From NCBI GenBank assembly GCA_964577175.1, contig CAZNYC010000039.1:1-30405 (forward strand): DNA of 30,405 nucleotides, written 5' to 3'. Positions 15,360 to 23,400 of this stretch are shown here, piece by piece. The notes beneath the pieces are model-generated. The model ran no database searches and had not been told where the DNA came from. It saw only the letters and a program-made list of their open reading frames with translations. The number at the start of each line of letters is the position of its first letter. Position 1 is the stretch's first letter. Source of the stretch: BS750m-G62 sp964577175. Lineage in GTDB: Bacteria; Planctomycetota; Phycisphaerae; FEN-1346. The position numbers and the translations under genes were made by a program.

Positions 15360-17909
15360 ATGCGTTACACCACCACCCTGATCCTGGCCCTCGTGGTCCT
15401 GGCCGCCGTCGTCCTGGTGGCGGTCTATTACGACGAACTCACCGGCCCGCCGGCCGACCAGGAGGACACCGAGAAACCCACCGCCGCCAAACGCCTCTTC
15501 GACGACGTCGACCTCGACGACGTGACCGGCGCCACCCTCCAGGAGCCGGACGACGACGGGAACCTCGTCACCAAACTCGCCGTCGAGAAGACCGACGACG
15601 CGTGGCGCCTGACCGAGCCCGTCGCGGGCCCGGCCGACGACTATCGCATCCGCCAACTCCTCCGGGCCGCCGTCGAGGGCACCTACCGCGACACGCTGGA
15701 CCCCGGCGCCGAGGGCGCGCCGGCCCTTGCGGACCTCGGCCTCGAGCCCCCCGCCTACCGGCTGACCTTCAAGACGACGGTCGAGGGGCAGGTCCGCTCC
15801 CACACCGTCGCCGTCGGCCGCAAGGCCGCCATCGGCGGCGGGGTCTTCGTCCGGCGCGACGAGGAGGACCGCGTCGTCCGCTACGAGCAGGACGACCTGC
15901 TGACGCGGGCCCGCCAGCGGCTCGAGAACTTCCGCGACACCAGCCTCGTGGACCTGGCGCGCGACGACGTCGTCCGCATGACGCTCGAGACGCCCGAGAC
16001 GACCCTCCGCCTCGACCGGGCCGAGGACGAGACCGACCGGTGGGTCCTGGCCGAACCCCTCTCCGCCCGGGCCGACCCCGAGTCGGTCACCGAACTCGTG
16101 CGCACCGCCGTCGGCCTCATCGCCGCCGACTTCGTCAAGGACGGCGTCGAGGACTTCGCCCATTACGGTCTCGCCGGGCCCCGCCTCGCCGTCACGCTGT
16201 ACACCGCGGGCAAGAAGGATGACGCCGAGGACGAGGACGCGGGCGAGGAGGCGACGGACGAGGCGGACAACGAAGCGGCGCCGGCCGAGCCCGAACCGGC
16301 CGTCCGCATCGCCTTCGGCGGCTGGGCCGACCTGGAGCAGAAGTCCGTCTACGCCCGCCTCGACGACTCGAAGACGATCATGTCGGTGGAGAAACAGGAT
16401 TTCACGAAACTCAATAAGTCGCTCGAGGACCTCCGCGACCGGCACGTCCTGGCCGTCGACACGGACCGCGTCGAGCGGGTGGCCGTCGACGTGCCCGCCG
16501 CCCTCGCCGAGGGCGACGAGGCCGTGGCCTATACGCTCACAAAGAAGGACGGGGCCTGGCAGGTGCAGGCGGAGGGCGGCGAGACGATGGCCGCCGACTC
16601 CGGCGCCGTCGAGGACCTCCTGGAGGAACTCGCCGGCCTGAAGGTCCTCTACTTCGCCGAGGGCGAGCACGCCGAGGCGGCCGAGGGGTTCAAGCCCGTC
16701 GGCTCGGTCCGCCTGAAGGTTGAGAAGAAGGCCGCCGAGGTCGGGTTCGAGTTCGGCGCCCGCGAAAGCGACGTGCCCAGCCTCGTCCGCAACCTCCGCG
16801 AGGACTGGGTCGGACGCATCAACGAGAAGGACCTGGAACACCTCGACCGGCCGTGGCTCCGCCTGGTGGACAGGCAGGTCACCGAGTTCGAGCCGGAGCG
16901 CGTCACGCGCCTGGCCATACGCGGCCCCGACCGCACCACCGTCTTCGAGAAGCAGGACGGGGCATGGACGATGACCGCCCCCGTCGAGGAGAAACCGAAG
17001 GCCGGCTTCGTGGCCGACCGGCTCGACGACCTGAAGGACCTGGAGGCCGAGAAGGTCCTCGCCGCCACCGACGATTTCGCCGAGTGGGACCTGGCCGAGG
17101 GCCAACTCGCCGTCACCGTTACCCTCGAACCGGATGAGAGGAAAGCAACGCCCGGCGCCGGCGAAGCGAAGGCCGGGGCCGAAGAAGGCGAGGCCGAGGA
17201 AGGCGAGGCGAAAGAGGCCGAGGGCGAGACGCCCGCCGGGGCCGAACCCCCCGAGGTTACCCTCGTCCTCGCCCATCACGAGAAGGCGAAGGTGGTCGGC
17301 CGCGTCGACGGCCGGGGCCTCGTCTACGAACTGCCCCTCTCGCTGATGAAGGACTTCGCGTCCGAACCGCTCGCCGACGATGTGGTGGACCTCACGGCCG
17401 GCAGCGTCGAGCGCATCGAGGTGGCGGCCGGCGACCGCAAGGCCGCCCTCGTCAAGGTCGACGACGACTGGTTCCGCACCGACGCCGGGGGCCGGCCCGA
17501 CGAGGAGGTGGCCGCCGACGAGGTCAAGAAGATCGTCGACGCCGCCTGCGACCTGACGGCCGCCCGCTGGGCCGCCTACGAGGACGCCAGGCCCGCCGAC
17601 GTCGGCCTCGACGCGCCCGCCGTCCGCCTCACCCTGACCGACAAGAACGACGAATCGGTCACGCTGCTGCTGGCGGCGAAGGAGGTCGATGCGAAGGTGG
17701 CCGCCCTGTTCGAGGAGACGCCCCTGCGGTACGCCATGACCGAGGGCGGGGAGCGCATCGCCGTCGTCGCGGGCAAGAAGGGGGCCACGCTCCTCGCCGC
17801 CGCCGACACCCTCGCCCCGCCGGAGCCGGCGCCGAAACCCGATGAGGAGAAGACGCAAGAGCCGGCCGAGAAAGCCGAGGCCGAGAAGGAAGACGCCGCC
17901 GGCGAGTAA
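15360..17909 (+). CDS. DUF4340 multi-module protein of the Gld-like operon
   Basis: 849 residues: an N-terminal helix (TTLILALVVLAAVVLVAVYY, ~4-24) anchors a long extracytoplasmic part. About five DUF4340-type modules can be seen, beginning near residues 48, 190, 358, 495 and 666. Each has a short strand segment such as ERVAVD or TRLAIRG, then a W-containing hairpin (DAWRLTEP, DRWVLAEP, GAWQVQAEG, GAWTMTAP, DDWFRTDA), then a helix leading to VEDLL-like sequence. Acidic low-complexity stretches lie at ~288-310 and ~593-630, and the C-terminal 30 residues are Glu/Lys/Ala-rich. The family has no known activity; it regularly follows GldG-like genes, which suggests it is a structural partner of that ABC system. 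ATG at 15360 is two bases after the previous stop, with AGAGGA upstream. Family call firm, function unknown. Confidence 0.88.
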   Translation: MRYTTTLILALVVLAAVVLVAVYYDELTGPPADQEDTEKPTAAKRLFDDVDLDDVTGATLQEPDDDGNLVTKLAVEKTDDAWRLTEPVAGPADDYRIRQLLRAAVEGTYRDTLDPGAEGAPALADLGLEPPAYRLTFKTTVEGQVRSHTVAVGRKAAIGGGVFVRRDEEDRVVRYEQDDLLTRARQRLENFRDTSLVDLARDDVVRMTLETPETTLRLDRAEDETDRWVLAEPLSARADPESVTELVRTAVGLIAADFVKDGVEDFAHYGLAGPRLAVTLYTAGKKDDAEDEDAGEEATDEADNEAAPAEPEPAVRIAFGGWADLEQKSVYARLDDSKTIMSVEKQDFTKLNKSLEDLRDRHVLAVDTDRVERVAVDVPAALAEGDEAVAYTLTKKDGAWQVQAEGGETMAADSGAVEDLLEELAGLKVLYFAEGEHAEAAEGFKPVGSVRLKVEKKAAEVGFEFGARESDVPSLVRNLREDWVGRINEKDLEHLDRPWLRLVDRQVTEFEPERVTRLAIRGPDRTTVFEKQDGAWTMTAPVEEKPKAGFVADRLDDLKDLEAEKVLAATDDFAEWDLAEGQLAVTVTLEPDERKATPGAGEAKAGAEEGEAEEGEAKEAEGETPAGAEPPEVTLVLAHHEKAKVVGRVDGRGLVYELPLSLMKDFASEPLADDVVDLTAGSVERIEVAAGDRKAALVKVDDDWFRTDAGGRPDEEVAADEVKKIVDAACDLTAARWAAYEDARPADVGLDAPAVRLTLTDKNDESVTLLLAAKEVDAKVAALFEETPLRYAMTEGGERIAVVAGKKGATLLAAADTLAPPEPAPKPDEEKTQEPAEKAEAEKEDAAGE

Positions 17910-17973
17910 CGCAGTCACGGAGGTGCGGGGTAACGAAGGTGGGACGGGGCGGCATTGCAGTTCAAGGTTCCAG

Positions 17974-18050
17974 GCGGGTGGCATGCTTTCGCGCTGGTGC
18001 GAGAGCATGTGTGTGCCGCGCCGGGCGGCATTGGTTGCTTGTCAGCCGGG
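17974..18050. repeat. Two-hairpin element between convergent genes
   Basis: Hairpin 1 pairs GCATGCTTTCGC (17981-17992) with 17999-18010 around GCTGGT, 12 bp with two G-T wobbles. Hairpin 2 pairs TTGGTTG (18031-18037) with CAGCCGG (18043-18049) around a CTTGT loop, using three wobbles. GGGTG precedes the first. The element fills the gap between the convergent DUF4340 and amidohydrolase genes, where it could end transcription from both sides, although no T-run is present. The GCATGC hairpin recurs at 28380 and 29905. Confidence 0.65.
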
Positions 18051-18075
18051 AGGCCCGCCGCGCGGCACGTTCCCC

Positions 18076-18924
18076 TCATGCTTCGGCGTCCAGCCCCAGC
18101 AGGCGGCACCCGTTCTCCCACAGCATCCGCCGCTTGAGGCCGTCGTCGATGTCGAGGGCGAGGAATCGCGCCACGTCCGCCGCCTGGTCCCGCCACGGCG
18201 CGTCCGTGCCGAAGAGCAGGTACCGGGGCGGGTGGACGGAGAGGATCTCCGCGAGCAGCCCGTCCGGGCACCGGCCGAGCGTGTAACTCGTCTCCAGGTA
18301 CACGGGCCGGCCCACGAGGTGGGTGCGGGCCTGGTCCCAGCACTCCCATCCGCCGAGGTGGGCCGCCACCAGCGCGAGGCCGGGCGCCGCCTCGTGGAGC
18401 CGCCGCAGCCGCTCGGGGCTCGCCACGTCGCGCCGCTCGAACGACAGGTCGTACCCGGCGTGGCAGAGGACCACGAGGCCGGCGTCGTCGGCGGCACGGG
18501 CGATGCGGACCATCCGCGGATCGTCCGCCGGGCAGTCCATGAAGTACGGGTGGAGTTTGACGCCGCGAAGCCCCGCCTCGGCCGCGGCCGCCACCGCCCC
18601 GTCCGGGTCCGGGTCGTCCGGATGGATCGACGCAAACGGCACGAGGCGGTCTGACGCAATGGCCGCCGACCACGCCCGGATCGTCGCCGCCTGTCCCGGC
18701 CGGGTGGCGATGCCGGCGACGACGGACCGGCGGATGCCGGCCCGGTCCATGCTCGCGAGGAGCCCCGCCGCCGTGCCGTCGTAGGTGGCCCGGCAGGGGA
18801 ACCAGACGGCCCCGGCCTCCAGGGCCGCCATGGCCCGGCCGGCCAGGTCGTCCGGGAAGGCGTGGGTATGGGCGTCGAGAATCGGCCTTGCGCGGGTCGG
18901 GGCAGGGGCGTGGTCCGGCGGCAT
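18076..18924 (-). CDS. Amidohydrolase family 2 metal-dependent hydrolase
   Basis: A 282-residue TIM-barrel hydrolase of the amidohydrolase_2 (ACMSD/PF04909-like) type. Visible metal and active-site motifs in order: ILDAHTHAFPDD with the HxH pair (His19, His21), GVKLHPYFMD, VLCHAGYD with the central His, VAAHLGGWE with the next His, and LFGTDAPWR with the closing Asp. Members of this family act as decarboxylases or hydrolases on small carbonyl or aromatic compounds; the substrate here cannot be told. ATG at 18924 is preferred because GGAG lies six bases upstream; an in-frame ATG at 18942 would add six residues. It is the last minus-strand gene of the cluster, and a 490-bp gap with a plus-strand small-RNA locus separates it from lpxH, so it probably has its own promoter. 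Confidence 0.88.
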   Translation of the reverse strand: MPPDHAPAPTRARPILDAHTHAFPDDLAGRAMAALEAGAVWFPCRATYDGTAAGLLASMDRAGIRRSVVAGIATRPGQAATIRAWSAAIASDRLVPFASIHPDDPDPDGAVAAAAEAGLRGVKLHPYFMDCPADDPRMVRIARAADDAGLVVLCHAGYDLSFERRDVASPERLRRLHEAAPGLALVAAHLGGWECWDQARTHLVGRPVYLETSYTLGRCPDGLLAEILSVHPPRYLLFGTDAPWRDQAADVARFLALDIDDGLKRRMLWENGCRLLGLDAEA

Positions 18925-19016
18925 GGGCGTCTCCGTATGCATGGGATTCGGGCGGGTTTGAGGCGGTGTTCAGGCCGTCTTCGGGAAGTGGGGATTCTTC
19001 CCCTCCTTTTGCCCGC

Positions 19017-19036
19017 GGTGCGCAATCTTGCGCACC
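19017..19036. promoter_or_regulatory. 20-bp perfect dyad, candidate enhancer-binding-protein site
   Basis: GGTGCGCAA and TTGCGCACC flank a two-base centre, giving an uninterrupted 9+2+9 palindrome. A further half site, GCGCACC, lies at 19050-19056. The dyad centre is about 135 bases upstream of the predicted start from the sigma54 promoter at 19136, the usual distance for a sigma54 activator site. The region between is AT-richer (19100-19132), as expected for DNA that bends. It could also act on the divergent amidohydrolase gene. Confidence 0.55.
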
Positions 19037-19135
19037 ATTGTGGAATATCGCGCACCTTGCCGTGTCGCACGGCGGCCTGAACGTCGCCACACCCCGTTTA
19101 CGGCCCAAAAACGGCGGTTTAGAAAATCCTCCGTT

Positions 19136-19150
19136 TGGCACGGTCATTGC
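19136..19150 (+). promoter_or_regulatory. Sigma54 (RpoN) -24/-12 promoter
   Basis: TGGCACGGTCATTGC matches the sigma54 consensus TGGCACG-N4-TTGC at every fixed position. The invariant GG is at 19137-19138 and the GC at 19149-19150, ten bases apart. The predicted transcript start is near 19161-19162. No protein-coding gene lies downstream on this strand before the terminator at 19235-19275. Confidence 0.75.
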
Positions 19151-19161
19151 GGCTATATGCA

Positions 19162-19275
19162 GTGCTGGGATGGTTAGTCTGACGGATAAGCCCGTAGCGG
19201 CTATGCCATGCGGGGCGGTCCCGCATGTTCAAAGCAGTGGCCGAATGTCCCCCCGTTCGGCCACTGTCTTTTTTT
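19162..19275 (+). ncRNA. Candidate sigma54-driven small RNA, about 114 nt
   Basis: The interval from the predicted sigma54 start to the end of the terminator T-run is a self-contained transcription unit between two minus-strand genes. It carries a perfect 8-bp hairpin, CATGCGGG (19207-19214) with CCCGCATG (19220-19227) and loop GCGGT. The 11-bp terminator hairpin follows, with loop TGTCCCCCCG. C-rich loops of this UCCC type are known in some bacterial small RNAs that pair with Shine-Dalgarno sequences, so a trans-acting role is possible (inference). The only overlapping reading frame on this strand runs through the terminator with no stop until 19442 and has no protein-like features. I do not recognise a known RNA family. 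Confidence 0.65.
19235..19275 (+). terminator. Strong intrinsic terminator
   Basis: An 11-bp perfect stem, CAGTGGCCGAA with TTCGGCCACTG, surrounds the loop TGTCCCCCCG and is followed at once by TCTTTTTTT. It works only on the plus strand, since no T-run follows on the other strand. It is the clearest Rho-independent terminator in the window. Confidence 0.9.
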
Positions 19276-19415
19276 GCGCGCTGCGCGAGGGAGCAAGGGA
19301 CCGAGGGATCGAGGAAACGCCCGGCCATGCGCGAAGCGAACCCCGGGGGCCCCGGCGATCGGGCTCGTCGCGCGAGGGAGGCCGGGAAACCCGCCGCCCG
19401 GGAAGCCGTCGCTTT
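19276..19415. other. Gap between small RNA terminator and lpxH end; nothing recognised
   Basis: GC-rich sequence with purine-rich runs (near 19287-19315) and a CCGGGAAACCCGCCGCCCGGG-like dyad cut by mismatches near 19383. I see no gene, clear promoter or copy of the repeat families here. Confidence 0.4.
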
Positions 19416-20162
19416 TCACGCCTCCTCCTGCCCGCCCCGTAGGCGCCACCGGCCGTCCTCCACCTCCAGGTAACGCTCGCCGTCCGTCCAGTCGCCCAGG
19501 GTGTACAGGACGTTCGTGTGGCCGGGCACGGGGTCGCGCACCTCTTGGGCCCGGTGCACGTGGCCGCAGACGAGCACGTCCGCGCCGTCGGCGAAGATCT
19601 CGGCCACCTGGCGGGGGTCGAGGCCGTACGGGGCGAGGTGCCGGTTGTCGCGCCGGCCCTCGGCCTTGTTCTTTTCGGACCGGCGCCGGTAGAAGCGCGC
19701 CCCGGCGAGGGCGAGGCGCGCCGGCAGCCGTGTCCAGATCCATTCCACCGCCCGCGACCGGATGAGCCGCTGGACCAGGAACCCGGGGTCGCGCCGGCCC
19801 TCGAGGTAATCGCCGTGGCACAGGCGGACGCGCCGGCCGTCGATCTCAAGGTCCATACGGATGCGGCCGGGGGCGACCTCGATACCGGTGGCCTCGGCGA
19901 AGCCGCGCATGTAGAAGTCGCGATTGCCGCAGAGGAAGACGACGCGCGTCCCGCCGCGGACCGTCCGGCGGAGGGCCTCCAGCGCCTCGCGGTAATCCGG
20001 TAGACGGAGGTGGGCGGGGCCGATCCAGTAGTCGAAGAGGTCGCCCAGGATGTAGAGCTCCTCCGCCGCCGGCCCCTCGCGCGCAAGGAAGGCGACGAAC
20101 CGGCGGGACCGGTCCGGGGCGGCCGGCGTCAGGTGGACGTCCGAGAGAAACAGTCGCCGCAT
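19416..20162 (-). CDS. lpxH: UDP-2,3-diacylglucosamine diphosphatase
   Basis: Lipid A pathway enzyme that cleaves UDP-2,3-diacylglucosamine to lipid X and UMP at the inner membrane. The 248-residue length fits LpxH. All metallophosphatase ligands are present at positions that nearly match E. coli LpxH: Asp8 and His10 (FLSDVHL), Asp41 (ILGDLFDYWIG), Asn80 (LCGNRDFYM), His116 (LCHGDYLEG), and His201/His203 (CGHVHRA). The insertion at ~133-175 (IRSRAVEWIWTRLP ... RYRRRSEKNK-like basic helices) corresponds to the membrane- and acyl-binding cap. ATG at 20162 is chosen because it begins the MRRLFLSDVHL strand; the longer open frame upstream is repeat sequence. Its presence argues for lipid A in the outer membrane. 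It lies downstream of the AsmA-like gene after a repeat-filled gap. Confidence 0.93.
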   Translation of the reverse strand: MRRLFLSDVHLTPAAPDRSRRFVAFLAREGPAAEELYILGDLFDYWIGPAHLRLPDYREALEALRRTVRGGTRVVFLCGNRDFYMRGFAEATGIEVAPGRIRMDLEIDGRRVRLCHGDYLEGRRDPGFLVQRLIRSRAVEWIWTRLPARLALAGARFYRRRSEKNKAEGRRDNRHLAPYGLDPRQVAEIFADGADVLVCGHVHRAQEVRDPVPGHTNVLYTLGDWTDGERYLEVEDGRWRLRGGQEEA

Positions 20163-20263
20163 GAGCGCTTCGCATCTCCGTCCGGATGATAGGGCGGTGG
20201 GTCGCCGTACCCACCGCTCGGTCGACGTTTCAGCGTGGCGGCCCTCCCGACCCGCCCCGCGCC

Positions 20264-20328
20264 GGGTGGCACCGGCCGTGCGTTTGGAGGTCCGGAGAAC
20301 ACTGGCGGGCAAGCCGCCAGTGGCACCC
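20264..20328. repeat. Hairpin element with degenerate first hairpin
   Basis: Bounded by GGGTGGCAC and GTGGCACCC, an inverted pair. One perfect hairpin remains: CACTGGCGG (20300-20308), loop GCAAG, arm at 20314-20322. The left hairpin has decayed to CACCGGCCGTGC. The 19-base spacer CGTTTGGAGGTCCGGAGAA is almost identical to that in the element at 25718-25794. The remainder of the 20163-20478 gap holds the 44-bp tandem repeat and no gene. Confidence 0.75.
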
Positions 20329-20348
20329 CGGCCCCGGCGCCGCGGCCG

Positions 20349-20474
20349 GCCGGCGCGTCTCCCGGCCGGGGCACACAGAGGCGCCGCGGCCGGCCGGCGC
20401 GTCTCCCGGCCGGGGCACACAGAGGCGCCGTGGCCGGCCGGCGCGTCTCCCGGCCGGGGCACACAGAGGCGCTC
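20349..20474. repeat. Three tandem 44-bp hairpin repeats
   Basis: Units start at 20349, 20393 and 20437 (the third is 38 bp). Each contains CCGGCCGG, the stretch CGCGTCTC, then CCGGCCGG again, giving an 8-bp hairpin, followed by GGCACACAGAGGCGC. Units 1 and 2 differ by a single base near the end. The array ends four bases before the stop of the AsmA-like gene, so it is the first sequence transcribed after it on the minus strand. Confidence 0.85.
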
Positions 20475-20478
20475 CGGT

Positions 20479-23400
20479 CTACTCGCGTTCGGCCCGGCCG
20501 GCGCGCTGCTCGCGGACCAGCTCCAGGACTTCCCGGATGGGGTCGGTGACGGCCGAGAGCGTCCGGAACTCGACTTCGGGCTCGGCGAGCGTCCCGGTCA
20601 CGAGGACGACGACGATCTGCTTCCGCAGCCCTTCCATCAGTTCCGACATGGCAGGCAGGAGCGGGTCGTCGTCCTTCTTGCCGGTCAGGAAGGTGAGGTG
20701 AAGCCGGCCGTCGGCTTCCATGACGCCGGCGCCGTAGAGGTTCAGGGCCCGTCCTTCGAGGCGGATGTCGCCGAGGATGAGCCGGCCGCCGTGCAGGAAG
20801 TACAGCACCCGTGCCTTCTGGAACGCCGTCCGCTCGCTGGGGGCGAGGCGGAAGACGTTGATCAGCCGCACCACGAGCGGCAGGTCGTAGAGTTCGGCGT
20901 CGGTGACGCGGAGAAAGCCGGACGCCTCCGCCTCGCCGCCGCGGGCCCGGAGCCCCAGCGTGCCGCGAAGCCGCCCACCCTGGATGTTGTGCTCCAACCG
21001 GAACCCCTGGCGCAGGAGCCGCTCGAAGTCCACCTCGGTCACCGCCAGGTCCAGGGCGTAGCCGTCGCCGGGCTTCAGGCCGATGGCGGCGTAGCCTTCC
21101 ATCCGGCCGCCGTAGAACTCGCCCTCGATGTTGCGCAGGGCGACGGCGTCGGCGTCCGCCGTCTTGCGGAGATGGAGGGAGGTGTTCCGGAAATCCTTCT
21201 CGGCCACCTGTCCCTGCTGGATGTCGACGTCGCCCTGGAGGGTCATCGCCTTCTCGGTCCAGGTGCCGAGTACCTCGGCCGTGCCCACCATGCCGCTGAC
21301 GGGGACGCCGGGGTCGGCGCCCACCTCGTCGAGCACCGCCGTGGCGTACCACTCGGCCCGGCTGGTGCCGTCCGCCTCGTGGCCGTAGCGGAGCCGGGAG
21401 AGGTCCAGGTCGATGCGGCCGGTGGGGCGGAGGACCTCGAACGCCTTCTTCAGGGGGGCGGGCACGGCCTTGCGCAGGGGCCCCTCGAACCGCAGCCCGT
21501 CGGCCCGGATCGAGAGGGCCAGCCGCGGACCGTGCGCATCGTACCCCACCTTGCCTTCCAGGGCGAACTCCGTCAGGCCGGTCCGGGCCGTCAGGTCCAG
21601 CAGCACGTCCTCGCCGATGAACTCCAGTTCGCCGTTGACGTGCTCGAGGGGGTACGGAAACATGTCGAGTTGGGCTTTGGCGTCGCGCATGGTGACCCAT
21701 ACGTGGTGGTGCACGTCGGCGTCCGGCCCGAAGGCCTTTTGGAGATGGGCCCGGACGTCGACCCGTCCGCGCGGGGAGAGGTGGCTCCAGGCGGAGCGGA
21801 CGTCCGGCCCCAGCGCCCCGCGGAGCGATTCGTCCAGCACCACGTCCGAGCCGGTCAGCGTCAGGTCCATGGCGAAATCGTCCGGCCGCTGGTCGATCCA
21901 GCCCTCGGCCTCGATGCGGGCCCCGCTGTTGAAGCCGGCGAGGCGTTCGATGCGGCACGACTCGCGCGTCAGGCGGATCTCGCCGGTCACCTCCTCGGCC
22001 AGGAAGGGGAACGGCTCGTAAATCATGCGGGCGCCCTTGATGTGGATGGCGAGGTCGTAGTCGAGGCGGCCGTCGGTCTCCGGCCCCCGAATGAGGGTGC
22101 CCTCGAAGTCCGCCAGGCCCGTCAGGTGAAACTTTTCGAGGGTCCGCCGCTGCCGCTCCGGCAGGGCCTGCTTCAGGTCCTCGTCCAGGGGCACGTCGGT
22201 ACCGGCGACGCGGACGGTGAGCCGCTCGGGTTCGCCGGGCGGCCCCTCGAGCCGGCCGGAGAGCATGAGCGTGGCGTCGCCGTGCCGGCCGACCACGTTG
22301 CGGATTTCCGTCGCCTCGGGGGCGATGACGATCTCGCCGGTGGCGTCGGCCAGCGGATACGGAAACCGTTCATAGGTGAACGCGGCGTCGCGGAGCGCCA
22401 GGGTGACGGTGACCTGCGGCCGGGCGCCCTCGGTGCCGGGCCGGAAGATGTCGATCTCGGCGTCGGCCGTCCCGCGGGGGTTGTAGAGGTCGTAGGCCCG
22501 CCGCTGGCGGTCGGCCATCGCCTGCCGGAGGTCTTCGTCCAGCGCCACGCCGGTGGCGCTGACGTGGAACCGGGCCTCGACGCCGGGGCCGGGCCGGGTG
22601 GCCGACCCGGACAGGCGGACGGTCGCCTCGCCGTGCCGGCCGACCATCTCGTCCACGGTGTACCCCTCGGGGGAGAAGTGGGCGGTGCCCCGGAGCCCCT
22701 CCAGGCGATAGGGGAAGAGGTAGTAGGTCATGGCCATGTCGCGGCAGGTGAAGGCGCCGGAGACCTTGAGCGGGGCGGCCGGTTGGTCGCGGCGGCGGAC
22801 GTGGAGGTCGAAGTCCGCCCGCCCCTCCGGCGCGTACGCCCAATACAAGCGCTCCACGTGCGGCGCCAGGCCCACCAGCAGCGGCCGGGCGGCGCCCACG
22901 TCCACGTGGTCCGCCGACACGTTCAGATCCAGCACCAGCCGCTCGCCCTCGAAGCCCGACACCGTGCCGTCCAGCCGCATCGGCCAGCCGTTCATCAGGC
23001 CCTGGACCTCCTCCAGCAGCAGCCCGGAGGGCCGGAACGTACACCGGCCGGTCAGGTTCTCGAAGCGGTGCGCCAAGTCGCCGTACCGGTACGCGAATGA
23101 GACGCCGGTCATCTCGGCCGACAGGCGGAACCCGTCCGTTTCGTCGAAAAGGAGTTCGGCGTTGATCGTGCCGCTCGGGTTGAAGCGGTGCCACACCTTC
23201 TGCACCTCGGCGGGCAGGCTGTTGTAGAGTTGCTCGGTCAGGGCGATGTTGGAGGCGTGCCCCTCGAAGTGGAGGGCCCCGGTCCGCGCGTCGAGCATGC
23301 CGGAGGCCACCGCCAGGTGGACCTCACGGCTCTTCAGGTCCGTCTGGAACCGGAAGGTATGCCGGTCGGCCTCGCTCGGCAGCAGGAGGCCGGAGACCGC

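Noticed and set aside
19162..19234. tRNA, or a known riboswitch, in the small-RNA region
   Set aside because: No cloverleaf with T-loop and CCA, and no motif that I recognise from c-di-GMP, preQ1 or other riboswitches. No gene follows on the same strand for a riboswitch to control.
18888..19442. 184-residue plus-strand open frame across the small-RNA region
   Set aside because: It runs through the sigma54 promoter, both hairpins and the terminator, has no ribosome binding site and no protein-like features.
20349..20474. CRISPR or iteron-type origin
   Set aside because: The units are contiguous with no unique spacers, and no replication gene is nearby; the internal hairpin links them to the hairpin repeat family.
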